Assembly (NCBI GenBank): GCA_903864555.1
Contig: CAIPGJ010000886.1
Coordinates: 1-7,398 of the forward strand
DNA: 7,398 nt
Direction: 5' to 3'
Source of the DNA: an uncultured Pseudomonadota bacterium
Lineage (GTDB): Bacteria > Pseudomonadota > Gammaproteobacteria > Burkholderiales > SG8-39
The position numbers were made by a program, and so were the translations under genes. Every line of letters starts with the position of its first letter. Within the stretch, counting starts at the first letter, position 1. The notes under the pieces were generated by a model that saw nothing but the letters and a program-made list of their open reading frames with translations, had not been told where the DNA came from and searched no databases. Positions 1-6,868 of this stretch are shown piece by piece.

Positions 1-1317
1 GCACGCGTCTGGCTGGAACTCGGCCAACACCTGCAGAAGCAATGGCAGCTGGCAGGCGCACTCGATGCCGTCTCAAAGGCCATCGCCCTGGATCCGTCGA
101 TGGTCGCCGCCTGGGAGCGCCAGGGGGCTCTCCTGCTTGTGCTCAAGCGGGAAGCCGAAGCTCGGCAGTCCCTGGACCAGGCAGTCTTGCTCGACCCTAA
201 AAACCCGATGGCCTGGTTCACCCGCGGCAACGTCATGCAGGCGCTCGACTGCTACGAGGATGCGCTGAATTGCTATGACAAGGCAATTGCCGCAGATTCC
301 GGGCTGGATGATGCCTGGTCGGCACGCGCCAGCCTGTATGTCTCCGATGTGGCCAACGTCGATCGCGCCATCGCCGAGAGCCGACGAAGCTGGTCCAGCT
401 TCGTCGGCCATGTCATGGAAAACGTGAAAGCACAGCCGCAGGCTGTCACGCTTCAGCACTTCCGGCTCAGGCACGACCTGGAGCAGGCAGCCTACCTGCG
501 TACCCGTGACTATCCGGCGGAGGGAGTTGCGGATTTCATGGCCACCGCGGAGCGCCTGCTTGCGTCAGCCGGGTCATCCGATACAGCAATCAGCCCTTCG
601 GCAGCAGACTGGGCTTGCATGAGGCCGTATCTGCAAGCGCCGCTCTACTATGAAATGCCGCAACTCTTCGGAACCTGCCTCAATCCGGACAACGACTGGC
701 AAGCCATCGAGGAAGCCTATCTGTCAGGCTCACCACAACTGGTAACCATCGACAATTTTCTTTCCACCGAAGCGCTTGCAGCCTTTCGCGAGTTCGCGCT
801 GGTCTCGAAAATCTGGCTGACCGAGTACGTCAACAAGTACCTCGGTGCATTCGCCAATCGTGGCTTCCTCTCGCCGCTGCACCTGCAACTGGCCCGCGAG
901 TTGTCCTCCACCATGCCCAGGGTTTTCCAGGACTACCGCCTGACACAGCTCTGGGGTTTCAAGTACGATGCCACGATGGGACAGGGAATAAATGTGCATG
1001 CCGATTTTGCGCGGGTCAACCTGAACTTCTGGCTTACCCCCGACGAATTCAACCTCGACCCGGCCAGCGGCGGGTTGAAGGTGTATGACGTGCCCTCACC
1101 GAATGACTGGCCCTATTACGACTACAACGAGAACGAGAAGAAAATCTACGGATTCCTCGCAGACAAGCACGCCCAGTGCGTGAAAGTACCGTACCGGTGC
1201 AACCGCGCGGTCCTGTTCAATTCCGCACTGTTCCACGAGACCGACGAGATCCATTTCCAGCCCGGCTATGAAAGCAGGCGGATCAACTTCACCTATCTGT
1301 TCGGAAGGCAACTGTGA
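1..1317 (+). CDS. TPR protein with C-terminal 2OG-Fe(II) oxygenase-like domain (5' end outside window)
   Basis: The frame is open from base 1, so the N-terminus lies upstream; the first in-window ATG (base 100) is inside a TPR and is not the real start. Visible codons 1-102 hold three 34-residue TPRs ending in LDPSM, LDPKN and ADSGL, followed by a divergent fourth. A linker with FRLRHDLEQAAYL (codons 154-166) precedes the C-terminal domain (about codons 227-438). That domain has the H-x-D pair in VHADF (H codon 333, D codon 335), a distal His in ALFHETD (codon 412) and Arg in SRRINFTYLFG (codons 426-427). This is the iron-binding triad plus 2-oxoglutarate-binding Arg pattern of the cupin-fold dioxygenases. 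The last 213 residues match the gene at 1743-3617 at 150 positions without gaps (70%). There is no membrane segment in the visible part, so it is probably cytoplasmic. Substrate is unknown; protein or peptide hydroxylation is an inference from the TPR fusion. Confidence 0.85.
   Translation, partial: ARVWLELGQHLQKQWQLAGALDAVSKAIALDPSMVAAWERQGALLLVLKREAEARQSLDQAVLLDPKNPMAWFTRGNVMQALDCYEDALNCYDKAIAADSGLDDAWSARASLYVSDVANVDRAIAESRRSWSSFVGHVMENVKAQPQAVTLQHFRLRHDLEQAAYLRTRDYPAEGVADFMATAERLLASAGSSDTAISPSAADWACMRPYLQAPLYYEMPQLFGTCLNPDNDWQAIEEAYLSGSPQLVTIDNFLSTEALAAFREFALVSKIWLTEYVNKYLGAFANRGFLSPLHLQLARELSSTMPRVFQDYRLTQLWGFKYDATMGQGINVHADFARVNLNFWLTPDEFNLDPASGGLKVYDVPSPNDWPYYDYNENEKKIYGFLADKHAQCVKVPYRCNRAVLFNSALFHETDEIHFQPGYESRRINFTYLFGRQL
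679..1317 (+). repeat. Duplicated oxygenase-domain segment, copy 1 (copy 2 at 2979-3617)
   Basis: Coding segments 679-1317 and 2979-3617 are colinear at a constant offset of 2300 bases with no gaps, and both end at the stop codon. By eye 150 of 213 encoded residues are identical. The first 22 bases of each (679-700 and 2979-3000) are identical at the DNA level. This is an old gene duplication, not a recent perfect repeat, since third codon positions have drifted elsewhere. Confidence 0.8.
1303..1308 (+). promoter_or_regulatory. Ribosome binding site GGAAGG for the small exported protein
   Basis: GGAAGG lies inside the last codons of the upstream oxygenase gene, 5 bases before the GTG at 1314 and 11 bases before the in-frame ATG at 1320. 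The spacing favours the GTG, which overlaps the upstream TGA as GTGA. That arrangement is typical of translational coupling. The choice between the two starts changes only two residues. Confidence 0.6.
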
Positions 1318-1718
1318 GCATGGCCTGCAACCAGCAACCCGCTCCCGCGGCGCGCTCCGAACCCTCCCCGGTACGGCACAAGCGCTTCGCCGGAGGCATT
1401 CTTGCCGCCCTGGCGTTCGCCGTTTTCGCCAACGCTGCAAGTGCCCAGATACTGCCCAGGAACATTCCCCTTGAAGCCAAAAGGGCGCAGGTGCGACATC
1501 TCCAGGAAATGCTGCTCTCCATCGATGGCAAACCCGTCATGCTGTCACCCGGAGGCCATATTCGTGATCGAAACAACCTGATCATCGTGCCCTCCCAGCT
1601 ACCCGCGCTGGGCGCATTGGGACGCTATCTTCTGGACACGAATGGGCAGGCATCTCGCGTCTGGTTGCTGACCGCGGAAGAGGCGGCCGGCAATGACAAA
1701 CAGGCCGCATCGCGCTGA
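1314..1718 (+). CDS. Small Sec-exported (periplasmic) protein of unknown function
   Basis: 134 residues from GTG, or 132 from the ATG at 1320. A basic stretch (RHKR, residues 21-24) is followed by a hydrophobic core (about 25-39) and an ASA-Q signal peptidase I site, giving a mature protein of about 90 residues beginning QILPRNIP. The mature part contains DGKPVMLSPGGHIRDRNNLIIVP and ends in a VWLLTAEEA motif. I recall small secreted betaproteobacterial proteins with the same 'DGK...LSPG..IR..NNL...VW.LT.EEA' layout, often close to miaB, but this is from memory and was not searched. It has no cysteine in the mature part, so it is not a lipoprotein, and no further membrane helix. It is tightly packed between two TPR-oxygenase genes: 4-base overlap upstream, 24 bases to the next start. 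The function is unknown; the long n-region before the signal peptide core is slightly unusual. Confidence 0.82.
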   Translation: MSMACNQQPAPAARSEPSPVRHKRFAGGILAALAFAVFANAASAQILPRNIPLEAKRAQVRHLQEMLLSIDGKPVMLSPGGHIRDRNNLIIVPSQLPALGALGRYLLDTNGQASRVWLLTAEEAAGNDKQAASR

Positions 1719-1729
1719 TGCGGAAATCT

Positions 1730-1733
1730 GGAG
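1730..1733 (+). promoter_or_regulatory. Ribosome binding site GGAG for the second TPR-oxygenase
   Basis: GGAG sits 9 bases before the ATG at 1743 in the 24-base gap after the small exported gene. It supports that ATG, as does the alignment of the encoded N-terminus with that of the gene starting at 3689. Confidence 0.5.
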
Positions 1734-1742
1734 CCTGACCTC

Positions 1743-2168
1743 ATGAACGGCATCGAGCGGGCCAAGGCGTTGTTTGCTGAAGGATTATCCCTGTACGGTG
1801 CAGCACGGTTTGCCGAAGCCGAGGGGCGTTTCCGCGAGGCCGACATCCTGGCACCGGGGCGCGTGTCGATATTGGGCAACCTGAGCGCCGCGCTGCTGCG
1901 CCAGGACAAGGTCAGCGAGGCCGTGGCGTTTGCCCGTCAGGCACTGCAGATCGAGCCGGACAATATGGAAGCCTGCCTCAACCTGGCGGCCTGCCTGGAG
2001 AAGGATGGCCTGCTGGAGCAAGCCCTGGGGCAATTTCGCAAGGCCGCTGCGCTGCGACCGCAGTCGGCCGAGGCCTGGTTCGGTTGCGGACATGTCCAGG
2101 CTGCCATGAAACAGTACGATCAGGCTCTCGCCAGCTACGACAAGGCCCTCGCCATCAAGCCTGATTTC
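1743..2168 (+). repeat. Duplicated N-terminal TPR segment, copy 1 (copy 2 at 3689-4114)
   Basis: The first 142 codons of the genes starting at 1743 and 3689 align without gaps at an offset of 1946 bases, with 101 of 142 residues identical by eye. The stretch 1893-1913 is identical to 3839-3859. Similarity falls to 12 of 34 in the next TPR, the level expected for TPR consensus alone, so the homology block ends close to 2168 and 4114. Confidence 0.78.
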
Positions 2169-3617
2169 ACCGATGGCTGGACACGCTATGCAGCCGTGCT
2201 CAAGGACCTGCACTGGTACGACGATGCCCTTGTGGCCAATCAAAAGGCCCTGACCCTTGACCCGGCCCATCGCGACGCACTGCTGCTGCATGCCGTCACT
2301 CTGCGCAAGACGCACCGCTACCGCGAAGCCTCGGACCAGCTGCAGCAGCTCCTGGCCATCGATCCAGAACATGCACAGGCATGGCTGCTGCTGGCCGTGA
2401 ATCTGGAGGAGGTCAAGGATTACGAGGCTGCCATGCAGGCAGTAGAGCGTGCGCTGGCACTGCAACCCTCCCTGGACCAGGCCTGGTACACCAGGGGCAC
2501 GCTCAACCAGAACATGGGCAACTACCAGGCGGCGCTTGCCTGCCTGGACCGTGCAATCGAGGCCAATCCGGACATGACGGTGGCCTGGGCAGCGCGCGCG
2601 GGGCTGCAGGTGGCCAGTCCGGACAATGCAGAGGGCGCCATCAAGGCCAGCCTGGACAGCCTCGGCGTCTTTCTTGCCACCGAGTTCGCCCCGGACAAGG
2701 TCGTGCAAGCACGCACATCGCGCGTGACCAGTGGCCTGGCAGTGCCGCTGTTCCGCATCAAGCATGATGTCCAGCAGGCGCAGTACCTGCAATCCGCCGG
2801 GTATGACGTGCCTGGCATGGCTGCCTTCCTGGAAACCGGCCAGCGCCTGATGGGAAAACCCGACAGGCTGGACGCCGACGATGCCACCATCCCGGTCACC
2901 CGGGACGAACTCTCGGCCCTGCTGCCCTACTGGCGCGCGCCGCTGCTCTACCCCATGCCGGACGCATTGCCAGCCTGTCTCAATCCGGACAACGACTGGC
3001 GCTCGATCGAGGAAATCTACCTCGCAGGAACTCCCGAGGTGGTGCGCATCGACAACTTCCTGGCACCCGGGGCGCTGGCGGCCTTCCAGGAGTACGCGCT
3101 GGTTTCCAAGGTGTGGCTGACCGAATACCCGGACAAATACCTCGGGGCGTTTGCCAACCAGGGCTTCATTTCAGGCCTGCACCTGCGCCTCGCGAGCGAA
3201 CTGCGCAAGGCCATGCCGCGGGTCTTCCTCGATTACGGCCTCACCCAACTGTGGGGATTCAAATACGACACGACATTGGGCAAAGGCATCAACGTGCATG
3301 CCGATTTCGCCCAGGTGAACCTCAACTTCTGGATCACCCCGGACGAGTACAACCTGGCGCCGGAAGCCGGCGGGCTGAAGTTGTTTGACGTGCCCTCCCC
3401 TGCCGACTGGAGCTTCGTCGATTTCAATGTCAACAAGAACAAGATCTACGAATTTCTCGATCGGCACAACGCCAAAAGCATCGTCGTGCCGCATGGGTGC
3501 AATCGCGCCGTGCTGTTCAATTCAGCCCTGTTCCACGAAACCGACCGCATCCTGTTTGCCGAAGGCTATCGCAGCCGCCGGGTGAATTTCACCTATCTTT
3601 TCGGCAAGCAGTTGTGA
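1743..3617 (+). CDS. TPR protein with C-terminal 2OG-Fe(II) oxygenase-like domain (complete)
   Basis: 624 residues, no signal peptide or membrane segment, so probably cytoplasmic. Residues 1-278 form eight consecutive TPR units, the first two 39 and 35 residues long and the rest 34, with endings such as LAPG, IEPDN, IKPDF, LDPAH and ANPDM. A linker of roughly 130 residues follows, with FRIKHDVQQAQYL at 337-349. The catalytic-type domain covers about 413-624: H519 and D521 in VHADF, H598 in ALFHETD, R612/R613 in SRRVNFTYLFG, matching the facial triad and 2-oxoglutarate-binding Arg of Fe(II)/2OG dioxygenases. TPR plus dioxygenase is known from animal prolyl 4-hydroxylase alpha subunits and AspH, where it serves peptide or protein hydroxylation. 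A similar role here is inferred. All triad residues are present, so the enzyme looks active. The C-terminus is 70% identical to the gene at 1-1317 and the N-terminus is 71% identical to the glycosyltransferase gene at 3689-5269. The start is supported by an RBS and by that alignment. Confidence 0.9.
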   Translation: MNGIERAKALFAEGLSLYGAARFAEAEGRFREADILAPGRVSILGNLSAALLRQDKVSEAVAFARQALQIEPDNMEACLNLAACLEKDGLLEQALGQFRKAAALRPQSAEAWFGCGHVQAAMKQYDQALASYDKALAIKPDFTDGWTRYAAVLKDLHWYDDALVANQKALTLDPAHRDALLLHAVTLRKTHRYREASDQLQQLLAIDPEHAQAWLLLAVNLEEVKDYEAAMQAVERALALQPSLDQAWYTRGTLNQNMGNYQAALACLDRAIEANPDMTVAWAARAGLQVASPDNAEGAIKASLDSLGVFLATEFAPDKVVQARTSRVTSGLAVPLFRIKHDVQQAQYLQSAGYDVPGMAAFLETGQRLMGKPDRLDADDATIPVTRDELSALLPYWRAPLLYPMPDALPACLNPDNDWRSIEEIYLAGTPEVVRIDNFLAPGALAAFQEYALVSKVWLTEYPDKYLGAFANQGFISGLHLRLASELRKAMPRVFLDYGLTQLWGFKYDTTLGKGINVHADFAQVNLNFWITPDEYNLAPEAGGLKLFDVPSPADWSFVDFNVNKNKIYEFLDRHNAKSIVVPHGCNRAVLFNSALFHETDRILFAEGYRSRRVNFTYLFGKQL

Positions 3618-3677
3618 ACCCGGCAAGGCTTTCGTCCGGTGCAATGGGCTGGTCGGACCGTTGATCGCAGTCGCCTC

Positions 3678-3683
3678 AAGAGA
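3678..3683 (+). promoter_or_regulatory. Possible weak ribosome binding site AAGAGA for the TPR-glycosyltransferase
   Basis: AAGAGA is 5 bases before the ATG at 3689, in the 71-base gap after the second oxygenase gene. It is a partial match to the Shine-Dalgarno core. The start itself is secured mainly by alignment of the N-terminus with the gene at 1743. No convincing promoter or terminator was seen in this gap, so read-through from upstream is likely. Confidence 0.35.
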
Positions 3684-3688
3684 CCGGA

Positions 3689-5269
3689 ATGGGTGACTTC
3701 GAACGTGCCCGCAGCCTGTTTGGCGAAGGTCTGGCGCTGTACGGCGAGGAACACTACGCCGAGGCGGAAATGCGATTTCGCGAAGCCAACCGCCTTGCCC
3801 CGGGTCGCGTCTCCGTGCTGGGCAACCTCAGCGCCGCACTGCTGCGCCAGGACAAGGTCCGCGAAGCCCGCGAATTCGCCCGGGAGGCCAGCCGGATCGA
3901 GCCCGACAATCCGGAAGCCTGCCTGAACCTGGGCGTCTGCATGGAGAAGGAAGGCGAACTGGAACAGGCGCTGCAATGCTTCCGCAAGGCAGCCGCGCTG
4001 AGATCGGATTCAGCGGAGGCCTGGTGCAACTGCGGCCACGTACTCAATGCCCTCAAGCGGCACGAGGAGGCCCTGGCAAGCTACGACAAGGCGCTTGCCC
4101 TGAAGCCGGATTTCGCCGACGCCTGGACCAACCGCGGCAGCACCCTCAACGAAATCGGGCGGTCGGCTGAAGCGCTGGCGAACCACGACCGTGCCCTCGC
4201 CCTCCAGCCGGCCCATGCGGAGGCCTGGTACAACCGGGGCAATGTCCTGGCGCAGTTGAGGCGCCACGATGAAGCGATCGAATGCCATGCGCAGGCCCTG
4301 AAACTGAAGCCGGCGTTCATCGACGCCCACATCAACAAGGCGGTCTCGTTGCTGACCCTGTGCCGCTTCGAACAAGGCTGGGAGGAATACGAATGGCGCT
4401 GGTCCAGCCCCGCCTTCCCCAGTGCCAGGCCCATCACCATTGCGCCGCCATGGGATGGCCAGTACGTGGACGGCACACTGTGGGTATGGGCCGAGCAGGG
4501 CATCGGTGACGAAATCCTCTACTGCAGCCTGCTGGACAGCCTGCGTCCGCTGGCGCGCCGGATCATGGTGACGGCAGACAGACGCTTGCTGCCCATGCTC
4601 AGCCGGTCCTTTCCCGGCATCGACTTCCGGGACAGCCAGTCTGTGGTGCCGCCCGGGCTGGCGGATCGCCAGACCGCCATGGGCAGCCTCGGCCGGCATC
4701 TGCGCCGCACGACTGCGGAGTTTCCCTCTGGTGCAGCAGGCTTCCTGAAAGCCGATGCCCACCGCTCCGCCGCATTCCGCGCCCGGATCAGCCTTCCAGG
4801 CGAGCGTGTCTGCGGCATTGCCTGGGCCAGCAAGAACGTGAAGTTCGGCCCGCTGAAATCACTCAGGCTCGCCGACCTGCTGCCGGTGCTGAAACTGCCA
4901 GGCCTGCGTTTTGTCGACCTTCAGTACGGCGACACGGCCGAGGAGCGTGCCGGACTGACGCAGGCACACGACCTCACCATCCGGCATCTGGATGACCTGG
5001 ATTGCTTCAACGATATCGAGGGACTCGCCGCACTGATCGATGCCTGCGACTTCGTCGTGACCAGCAGCAACGTCACCGTCCACCTTGCCGGCGCCCTGGG
5101 CAAGCCCGCCCATCTGATCACCCCGGCATCGCGGGGCAAGATCTGGTACTGGCACGAAAACCAGCCGCGCAGCCTGTGGTACCCCTCGGTGAGGATGCAC
5201 TGGCAGGCCGCGGATCGCAGCTGGCATGGGGCGATTGCGGAAATCAGCCGCGAAATCAGTCAGGCCTAG
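3689..5269 (+). CDS. TPR-containing GT-B glycosyltransferase (GT9/heptosyltransferase-like)
   Basis: 526 residues, no signal peptide, probably cytoplasmic. Residues 1-210 are six TPRs; a degenerate seventh leads into GWEEYEWRW (about 229-237), a hallmark junction of bacterial TPR-glycosyltransferases. The GT-B-like domain (about 245-526) begins with VWAEQGIGDEI (E269, G271, G273, D274), the glycine-rich N-terminal loop of the GT9 type. It continues with CGIAWASKNVKFGPLKS and FVDLQYGD, then ACDFVVTSSNVTVHLAGALGKP (N461, H465), the C-terminal nucleotide-sugar-side motif, and ends with WYWHENQPRSLWYPS. Such enzymes move a sugar from a nucleotide sugar to an acceptor; the TPR array suggests a protein acceptor, as in O-GlcNAc transferase, but donor and acceptor cannot be read from the sequence. 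The N-terminal 142 residues are 71% identical to those of the oxygenase gene upstream, which links the two functionally. An LPS or flagellin glycosylation role is possible, but no flagellar or LPS gene is in view. Confidence 0.88.
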   Translation: MGDFERARSLFGEGLALYGEEHYAEAEMRFREANRLAPGRVSVLGNLSAALLRQDKVREAREFAREASRIEPDNPEACLNLGVCMEKEGELEQALQCFRKAAALRSDSAEAWCNCGHVLNALKRHEEALASYDKALALKPDFADAWTNRGSTLNEIGRSAEALANHDRALALQPAHAEAWYNRGNVLAQLRRHDEAIECHAQALKLKPAFIDAHINKAVSLLTLCRFEQGWEEYEWRWSSPAFPSARPITIAPPWDGQYVDGTLWVWAEQGIGDEILYCSLLDSLRPLARRIMVTADRRLLPMLSRSFPGIDFRDSQSVVPPGLADRQTAMGSLGRHLRRTTAEFPSGAAGFLKADAHRSAAFRARISLPGERVCGIAWASKNVKFGPLKSLRLADLLPVLKLPGLRFVDLQYGDTAEERAGLTQAHDLTIRHLDDLDCFNDIEGLAALIDACDFVVTSSNVTVHLAGALGKPAHLITPASRGKIWYWHENQPRSLWYPSVRMHWQAADRSWHGAIAEISREISQA

Positions 5270-5286
5270 CGGCCCCGCTGCATTTC

Positions 5287-5299
5287 AGCATGCCATGCT
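5287..5299. repeat. Small palindrome AGCATG-C-CATGCT after the glycosyltransferase gene
   Basis: A perfect inverted repeat with 6-base arms around a single base, 18 bases after the TAG at 5267-5269. As RNA it would form a 5-bp stem with a GCC loop. No run of T follows, so it does not qualify as an intrinsic terminator. It could be a protein-binding site or chance. Confidence 0.3.
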
Positions 5300-5341
5300 T
5301 GCTTCAATGCGGCAGGCATCCTGACCGGAGACGCCTCGTGC

Positions 5342-5368
5342 TTGGCCCGGGATGCTTTCCGATATGAT
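5342..5368 (+). promoter_or_regulatory. Candidate sigma-70-type promoter for miaB
   Basis: TATGAT at 5363-5368 matches the -10 consensus TATAAT at 5 of 6 positions. TTGGCC at 5342-5347 matches the -35 TTGACA at 4 of 6, but the 15-base spacer is short. Transcription from here would give a leader of about 85 bases before the miaB ATG. It sits in the one long gap of the window, exactly where the accessory cluster ends and the housekeeping operon begins. The assignment is by eye only. Confidence 0.4.
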
Positions 5369-5409
5369 AGGGGCCATCATTCGCATCACCACCTCCGGGG
5401 GGCGATTCC

Positions 5410-5430
5410 TGCACGCCGGCACGGCCTGCA
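5410..5430 (+). other. Candidate hairpin in the miaB 5' leader
   Basis: An imperfect inverted repeat: TGCA arms at 5410-5413 and 5427-5430 and GCCG/CGGC arms at 5415-5418 and 5422-5425, with a C/C mismatch between them and a GCA loop. This gives up to 8 base pairs, 30 bases upstream of the miaB start. It does not match any riboswitch class I recognise and may have no function. Confidence 0.3.
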
Positions 5431-5460
5431 CCACCTGTGCTTCACTGAACCATTGTCAAT

Positions 5461-6798
5461 ATGACCAAGAAAGTCTATCTGCGCACCTTTGGCTGCCAGA
5501 TGAACGAATATGATTCGGCCCGCATCACCGACACGCTGCATGCGGCCGAGGGCTATGAACAGACCGCGGATCCGGCCGAGGCCGACCTCATCCTGTTCAA
5601 TACCTGCTCGGTGAGGGAGCGGGCCCAGGAACGCGTGTTCCACGACCTGGGCCGGGTGCGCGAGTTCAAGCAGGCGAACCCCGCGGTCATGATAGGCGTG
5701 GGTGGATGCGTCGCCAGCCAGGAAGGCGGGCGCATCATCTCCCGCGCTCCCTACGTCGACGTGGTCTTCGGGCCGCAGACCCTGCACCGCCTGCCGGAAC
5801 TGCTGGCCGAGCGCCGCCGCACCGGCAAGCCGCAGGTCGACATCAGCTTTCCCGAGGTTGAGAAGTTCGACAACATGCCACCGCCACGGGTGCAGGGTGC
5901 CTCGGCCTTTGTTTCCATCATGGAAGGCTGCAGCAAGTACTGCAGCTTCTGCGTGGTTCCCTACACACGCGGGGAGGAAGTATCCCGCCCTTTCGAAGAC
6001 GTGCTGACCGAGATTGCCGGACTCGCTGTTGAAGGGGTCAGGGAAGTCACGCTGCTGGGACAGAACGTCAACGCCTACCGGGCCACGCTCGAAGGCGAGG
6101 CGGCTGACTTTGCCATGCTACTGGAATACGTCGCCGACATCCCCGGCATCGAGCGCATCCGCTACACCACCTCCCATCCACGCGAGTTCTCCACACGGCT
6201 CATCGAAGCCCATGCCCGCATCCCCAAGCTGGTGGCGCATGTGCACCTGCCGGTGCAATCAGGCTCGGACCGCATCCTGGCGGCGATGAAACGCAACTAC
6301 ACGGTGCTCGAGTACAAGTCGATCATCCGCAAGCTGCGCGCGGCGCGTCCTGACGTGTGCATCTCGTCGGACTTCATCATCGGCTTCCCTGGCGAGACCG
6401 AGGCCGATTTCGAAGCCACCATGAAGCTGATTGCCGATGTCGGGTTCGACGACTCGTACTCCTTCATCTACAGCCGCCGCCCTGGCACGCCTGCCGCGGA
6501 ACTGGCCGATGACACCCCGCATGAGGTCAAGGCTGAACGCCTGCAGCGCGTGCAGGCCCTGATACAGGCCGGCGCCGATGCCATCAGCCAGGCCATGCTG
6601 GGCTCGCTGCAGCGAGTGCTGGTTGAAGGCCCCTCGCGCAAGCGGCCGGATGAGCTTGCGGCGCGCACCGACAACAACCGCGTGATCAACTTTCGCGGCC
6701 CGGCGAATCTGGCGGGACAGTTCGTCGAACTGAAAGTCACCGGGGTGCTGACCCACACCTTGCGTGGCGAGCTTTCGACGCCCGTGCAGATGACCTGA
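5461..6798 (+). CDS. miaB: tRNA-2-methylthio-N6-dimethylallyladenosine synthase MiaB
   Basis: 445 residues, full length for the family. MiaB is a cytoplasmic radical-SAM methylthiotransferase that converts i6A37 to ms2i6A37 in tRNAs reading codons that start with U. Three domains are visible. The N-terminal methylthiotransferase domain has cluster-binding C12 ([11 protein letters not shown]), C49 (FNTCSVRE) and C83 ([11 protein letters not shown]). The radical SAM core has C157, C161 and C164 ([17 protein letters not shown]), followed by [21 protein letters not shown] and [11 protein letters not shown]. The C-terminal TRAM RNA-binding domain lies at about 377-440. All six cysteines are present, so the enzyme should be active. 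The ATG is fixed by the expected position of C12 and by an in-frame TGA at 5446-5448. No clear Shine-Dalgarno sequence precedes it. The next gene is ybeZ, 70 bases downstream, as in other proteobacteria. Confidence 0.98.
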   Translation: MTKKVYLRTFGCQMNEYDSARITDTLHAAEGYEQTADPAEADLILFNTCSVRERAQERVFHDLGRVREFKQANPAVMIGVGGCVASQEGGRIISRAPYVDVVFGPQTLHRLPELLAERRRTGKPQVDISFPEVEKFDNMPPPRVQGASAFVSIMEGCSKYCSFCVVPYTRGEEVSRPFEDVLTEIAGLAVEGVREVTLLGQNVNAYRATLEGEAADFAMLLEYVADIPGIERIRYTTSHPREFSTRLIEAHARIPKLVAHVHLPVQSGSDRILAAMKRNYTVLEYKSIIRKLRAARPDVCISSDFIIGFPGETEADFEATMKLIADVGFDDSYSFIYSRRPGTPAAELADDTPHEVKAERLQRVQALIQAGADAISQAMLGSLQRVLVEGPSRKRPDELAARTDNNRVINFRGPANLAGQFVELKVTGVLTHTLRGELSTPVQMT

Positions 6799-6828
6799 AC
6801 GGACTGCACAGGGATGCAAGCTCTCCGT

Positions 6829-6834
6829 TAAACT
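6829..6834 (+). promoter_or_regulatory. Weak -10-like hexamer TAAACT before ybeZ
   Basis: TAAACT in the miaB-ybeZ gap matches 4 of 6 positions of TATAAT and would start transcription about 25-30 bases before the TTG at 6869. No good -35 element was found at 16-19 bases upstream. It is therefore a low-confidence site, and ybeZ may simply be transcribed with miaB. Confidence 0.2.
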
Positions 6835-6868
6835 AGTGCGTCCTGCACAGAAACAGCGATATCCCGGA

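Noticed and set aside
991..1010. The residues 'HAD' as a hint of a haloacid dehalogenase domain
   Set aside because: The letters are the H-x-D iron ligands of the dioxygenase; no DxDx(T/V) phosphatase motif is present.
1785..2792. 335-codon open frame on the minus strand
   Set aside because: It lies wholly antisense to the well-supported TPR-oxygenase gene, shows no recognisable domain, and is expected in GC-rich coding DNA with regular TPR codon patterns.
3634..3658. Hairpin GTCCG...CGGAC in the gap between the second oxygenase and the glycosyltransferase
   Set aside because: Only 5 pairs plus two possible G-U pairs with a large loop and no T tract; not convincing as terminator or regulator.
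4010..4762. 250-codon open frame on the minus strand
   Set aside because: Antisense shadow of the TPR-glycosyltransferase gene, without family resemblance or its own ribosome binding site.
5268..5299. Intrinsic terminator after the glycosyltransferase gene
   Set aside because: AGCGG/CCGCT at 5268-5279 leaves a 2-base loop and the palindrome at 5287-5299 has only a 5-bp stem; neither is followed by a T run.
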